A stretch of DNA of 64,000 nucleotides from Marivita sp. (GTDB taxonomy: Bacteria; Pseudomonadota; Alphaproteobacteria; Rhodobacterales; Rhodobacteraceae). Made by a program: the position numbers and the translations under genes. The stretch covers positions 124,001 through 188,000 of the forward strand of contig NZ_JALEGT010000121.1 of the NCBI RefSeq assembly GCF_022763305.1, given 5' to 3'. Of this stretch, positions 61,311-64,000 are shown in pieces. How positions within the stretch are numbered: the stretch's first letter is position 1; each line of letters opens with the position of its first letter. Under the pieces are notes generated by a model, which saw nothing but the letters and a program-made list of their open reading frames with translations, did not search any database and was not told the origin of the DNA.

Positions 61311-61730
61311 TCAGGGCAGAACCTTCAATGTACCACCCTCGAGCACCTCGGCCCGGATGGTGTTGCGGGAGGTCAGGTTCATGGCGCGGATTACATCGCC
61401 GACGGCTCCGCGTTCCAGAGCACGCGCTTCGGTCGCAATGGTCAAACCGTTCAGGCTAAAGGTTGCAGGAACGATCTGGTTCCGTTCGATCTCGGCCGCC
61501 CGCGTCAGATTCTCGGCCATGATCGGGTGCCCGGCATAGACTGCGCGCCGGACTTCGGCGCCGATCACCTCGTCCAGGTGTTGCATGGCTCCGGGCGTAT
61601 TGACCGTGTCGAGATAGACCATTCCTCCAGCGATCACGTCACGGGGGCGCAGCGTGATTTTGGCAAAGACAGTCTCGGCCAGGACCGGGGTTCCTTGTGC
61701 CACAAGGCAAAGTGCGATGAGACCCCGCAT
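61311..61730 (-). CDS. flgA: Flagellar P-ring assembly chaperone FlgA
   Basis: FlgA escorts FlgI into the P-ring in the periplasm. The protein has a signal peptide (about residues 1-18, ending PVLAE) and a SAF-type domain (RRAVYAGHPIMAENLTRAAEIERNQ). At 139 residues it is shorter than the enterobacterial form (about 219), a reduced version usual in alphaproteobacteria. The ATG at 61730 overlaps the flgG stop by one base (TGATG). Confidence 0.9.
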   Translation of the reverse strand: MRGLIALCLVAQGTPVLAETVFAKITLRPRDVIAGGMVYLDTVNTPGAMQHLDEVIGAEVRRAVYAGHPIMAENLTRAAEIERNQIVPATFSLNGLTIATEARALERGAVGDVIRAMNLTSRNTIRAEVLEGGTLKVLP

Positions 61731-62515
61731 CACCGCACCTGCGTTGTTGCGCCAAGCATCTGGTCAACCGCCGAGATGACTTTGGCATTGAGCTCGTAGC
61801 CGCGTTGGGCCTCGATCAGTTCGGTCAATTCGCGGACCGGATCAACCGAGCTGTCTTCGAGATAGCCCTGTCTCAGAGTTCCAAGACCGTCTTCGCCCGG
61901 TGTGGCAACAAGTGGGCCGCCTGATGCTTCGGTCTCGGCAAAGAGGTTTCCGCCCAGCGCTTCCAGTCCCTTTGCATTTGCGAAGCCGACAAGACCCAGC
62001 TGACCGAGAAGCTGAGGTTCTGCCGTTTCGGCGAAATAGGCATAGACCTCGCCCTCGGGGTTGATCGAAATGCTGCGGGCGTCCTGTGGAATGACGATCT
62101 CTGGCGCCACGGGAAACCCTTCGGACGTAACGATGAGCCCCTCGGCATTGCGCTTGAGTGATCCGTCCCGGGTGTAAGCCGCCTGCCCCGAGGGCAGCGC
62201 GACTTCGAGATATCCGTTTCCGTCGATCGCCAGATCGAGATCGGAATTTGTCTGGCTGAGCGACCCTTGGGCGAGATGAACCGACACAGCCGCCGGACGC
62301 ACGCCCAGACCCACCTGAACGCCGGTGGGCAGAACAGTTCCGTCGGCGGCGTTGACTGTGCCGGCACGGGCGACCTGCTGATAATGCAGGTCCGAGAATT
62401 CGGCACGACGGGCATTGTAGCCGGTGGTGTTCATGTTCGACAGGTTGTTCGAGATGATCTCGACCCGCATTTGCTGAGCGGTCATCCCCGTGGCCGCAAT
62501 CTTGAGCGCGCGCAT
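61730..62515 (-). CDS. flgG: Flagellar distal rod protein FlgG
   Basis: FlgG (261 residues) forms the distal rod. The N-terminal rod signature MRALKIAATGMTAQQMRVEIISNNLSN and the C-terminal ELIEAQRGYELNAKVISAVDQM are both intact, so the D0 helices needed for polymerisation are present. It is coupled to flgA and lies 10 bp after flgF. Confidence 0.96.
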   Translation of the reverse strand: MRALKIAATGMTAQQMRVEIISNNLSNMNTTGYNARRAEFSDLHYQQVARAGTVNAADGTVLPTGVQVGLGVRPAAVSVHLAQGSLSQTNSDLDLAIDGNGYLEVALPSGQAAYTRDGSLKRNAEGLIVTSEGFPVAPEIVIPQDARSISINPEGEVYAYFAETAEPQLLGQLGLVGFANAKGLEALGGNLFAETEASGGPLVATPGEDGLGTLRQGYLEDSSVDPVRELTELIEAQRGYELNAKVISAVDQMLGATTQVR

Positions 62516-62525
62516 GGTATATCCT

Positions 62526-63239
62526 TTACTTGATGAGTGTCTGAAGGGCGGTCTTTGCTCGTTCGTCGTCCATATCCAGAAGCTTCTGTCCCATTTCGTA
62601 GGCGCGCTGGACTTCGATCATCCGCGTCAATTGCGAGATTGCATCGACATTCGATCCTTCGAGATGGCCCTGCAGGACAAGACCGTTTTCAGTCGGCAAA
62701 AGGGCCGCATCGGTTTCGAACAGCACACCCGTTTCGCGCCGCAGATCGGCGCCGGCCTCGGGTTCGACAATTCCAATCTGACCCAAAAGCTGGTCGCCGA
62801 GGCTGATCGTGCCATCGGCGGCAACCGTGACGTCCGTATCGCCGGGCGGAACCGTGATCGGTGCACCGCCGACGTCCAGAACGCGATGTCCATCTGAGGT
62901 CACGATATCTCCTACGGCATTCACATTGAACGCGCCGGCACGCGTCAGGCGCAGCCCATTCGGGGTCTCGATCTGAAAGTATCCAGAGCCTTCGATGGCC
63001 AGATCCAGGGGGTTGCCTGTCTGTGTCAGAACACCCTGCGACCCCGAGGTCGTCTTGACCCGCGCGGCCGCCATCGAAAGGCTGTCACCGTATTCGACAG
63101 CCTGGATAAATTCCGAAAAGACCAGTCCCTGCTGCCGGAATCCGGTTGTGGCGGCGTTGGCGATATTATGGGCGATGATTTCCATTTCGCGCATCAAACC
63201 GGACTGGCGCGTCAGTGAGACATATCCCGAGGTTTCCAT
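62526..63239 (-). CDS. flgF: Flagellar proximal rod protein FlgF
   Basis: FlgF (237 residues) is a proximal rod subunit. GYVSLTRQSGLMREMEIIAHNIANAATTGF at the start and RMIEVQRAYEMGQKLLD at the end are the rod signatures. The ATG at 63239 is preceded by GGAGG and begins two bases after the fliQ stop; a longer frame upstream is in fliQ and not used. The D0-D1 and middle domain are complete. Confidence 0.94.
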   Translation of the reverse strand: METSGYVSLTRQSGLMREMEIIAHNIANAATTGFRQQGLVFSEFIQAVEYGDSLSMAAARVKTTSGSQGVLTQTGNPLDLAIEGSGYFQIETPNGLRLTRAGAFNVNAVGDIVTSDGHRVLDVGGAPITVPPGDTDVTVAADGTISLGDQLLGQIGIVEPEAGADLRRETGVLFETDAALLPTENGLVLQGHLEGSNVDAISQLTRMIEVQRAYEMGQKLLDMDDERAKTALQTLIK

Positions 63240-63240
63240 G

Positions 63241-63519
63241 TCAGCCTCCTGCAATCGAGGGAATGATGATGGTCTGAAAAAAGTCGATCAGGCTTTGCGT
63301 CATGAAGTTCATGGACGCCCAGAAAACTGCCAGCATGGCGACCATTTTGGGCACGAAGGTCAGCGTCATTTCCTGGATCGACGTGAGCGCCTGAAACAGT
63401 CCGATGGACACGCCCGCGACCAATGCCGCCACGAGCACGGGTGCCGAGATCAGGACCGCGATGCGCAAGGCTTCCCGCAGGACATCGTAGATATATCCCT
63501 CACTCAGCACCGGGATCAC
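63241..63519 (-). CDS. fliQ: Flagellar export-gate protein FliQ
   Basis: FliQ (92 residues) is the two-helix subunit that wraps the FliP-FliR export pore. Helices are near residues 16-43 and 54-84, with the connecting IQEMTLTFVPKMVA motif. Its ATG overlaps the fliE stop by four bases. Confidence 0.94.
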   Translation of the reverse strand: MIPVLSEGYIYDVLREALRIAVLISAPVLVAALVAGVSIGLFQALTSIQEMTLTFVPKMVAMLAVFWASMNFMTQSLIDFFQTIIIPSIAGG

Positions 63520-63815
63520 ACCGGCATGCGCAGGATTTCCTGGTACGCCTCGACAACCCGGTTGCGCACCGTGACAGCGGTTTCGACTGCCAATTGCGAT
63601 TGGGCGAGGGCTTCGACCAGGGCATGTGGATCGGCATCGCCGTACATCGATCCCATCGCCGTGGTTTCACCTGCGGCGAGTGTCTGTGCAAAATCCTCCG
63701 TGATACGCGCAAAGCTTGCGGCAACGGCAGCTCGGGGATCGGGTTCTGTGGCGGATTTCAGCGCGCTGTATTGCTGTGTGGCAAAGAGGGTCTTCACGTC
63801 CATCGGGTTCTCCAT
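63516..63815 (-). CDS. fliE: Flagellar hook-basal body protein FliE
   Basis: FliE (99 residues) joins the MS-ring to the rod and activates the export gate. The C-terminal LAQSQLAVETAVTVRNRVVEAYQEILRMPV is the diagnostic segment. A second ATG four codons in (63803) is an alternative start. It is coupled to fliQ and lies 11 bp after flgC. Confidence 0.93.
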   Translation of the reverse strand: MENPMDVKTLFATQQYSALKSATEPDPRAAVAASFARITEDFAQTLAAGETTAMGSMYGDADPHALVEALAQSQLAVETAVTVRNRVVEAYQEILRMPV

Positions 63816-63826
63816 TCTGGAAAGGG

Positions 63827-64000
63827 TTATTTGCGCAGGAGGTCCATCAAACCCGACGACATCTGGCGGGCTTGGTCGAACATCTTGAGGTTCGCTTCGT
63901 AGCTGCGCTGCGCCTCGCGGGCGTCAGCGATCTCGACGATCAGATCGACATTCGATCCGGTATAGTGGCCGGTCTCGTCGGCCAGCGGATGTCCGGGATC
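63827..64000 (-). CDS. flgC: Flagellar proximal rod protein FlgC (3' part only)
   Basis: Only the last 57 residues are inside the window; the start is beyond base 64000. The segment with SNVDLIVEIADAREAQRSYEANLKM followed by a C-terminal LLRK end is the conserved FlgC D0 helix. Gene order flgC-fliE-fliQ-flgF-flgG-flgA-flgH-fliL is that of the alphaproteobacterial flagellar system, so flgB and fliI probably precede it. Confidence 0.93.
   Translation of the reverse strand, partial: DPGHPLADETGHYTGSNVDLIVEIADAREAQRSYEANLKMFDQARQMSSGLMDLLRK

Overview
The window is a chromosomal segment of a GC-rich alphaproteobacterium, almost certainly a Rhodobacterales (Roseobacter-group) aerobic anoxygenic phototroph. 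The evidence is the end of a photosynthesis gene cluster in the order bchH-bchL-bchM-lhaA-puhABC-(bciE)-acsF-puhE-hemA-cycA. The O2-dependent cyclase AcsF and an aminolevulinate synthase HemA (C4 route) both occur there. The segment also carries a compact dnaA-dnaN-recF-gyrB replication block and an alphaproteobacterial-type flagellar cluster. No mobile element, CRISPR array or rRNA operon was seen, and the window looks like stable core chromosome.

Layout. 1-12.6 kb: late bacteriochlorophyll genes, reaction-centre H subunit and assembly factors, then haem/tetrapyrrole supply (hemA) and a c-type electron carrier (cycA), closed by a clear terminator. 12.6-26 kb: housekeeping and envelope genes (ugd, a TlpA-like thioredoxin, argH, two very small proteins, lysA, a large DUF4175 membrane protein, arfB, a queuosine-precursor transporter, a phytase-like protein, murein endopeptidase, an MFS carrier, a hot-dog thioesterase). 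26-34.5 kb: yggT, recQ, yaaA, a hybrid histidine kinase, a thiolase, an MscS channel. 34.7-41.1 kb: leucine biosynthesis leuC-leuD-(two unrelated genes)-leuB and a DMT permease. 41.2 kb: tRNA-Pro(CGG). 41.3-43.5 kb: an aminoglycoside-phosphotransferase-like kinase coupled to an acyl-CoA dehydrogenase. 43.7-50.8 kb: gyrB, recF, dnaN, dnaA and rpsT, all on the minus strand. 50.9-55 kb: enoyl-CoA hydratase, mutM, ubiE, ubiB. 55-64 kb: flagellar genes, a plus-strand block (lytic transglycosylase, flhA, fliR, flhB, a coiled-coil protein) facing a minus-strand block (flgC, fliE, fliQ, flgF, flgG, flgA, flgH, fliL).

How the parts work together. BchH/BchL/BchM/AcsF perform successive steps of bacteriochlorophyll synthesis, LhaA and PuhA-C/E assemble LH1 and the reaction centre, HemA supplies 5-aminolevulinate, and CycA is probably the soluble electron donor of the photosynthetic or respiratory chain. 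The flagellar block encodes the type III export gate, rod and ring parts; its flhA is split by a frameshift inside a (GC)7 tract.

Most unusual items: the flhA (GC)7 frameshift; a roughly 130-nt region at 14.3 kb with mutually exclusive long-range pairings (candidate ncRNA); an 18-codon ORF whose ribosome-binding site matches the 16S 3' end complement over 14 nt; a 56-nt hairpin between leuC and leuD; a hybrid kinase with a degenerate extra receiver; and a kinase/dehydrogenase pair that resembles the split form of eukaryotic ACAD10/11.
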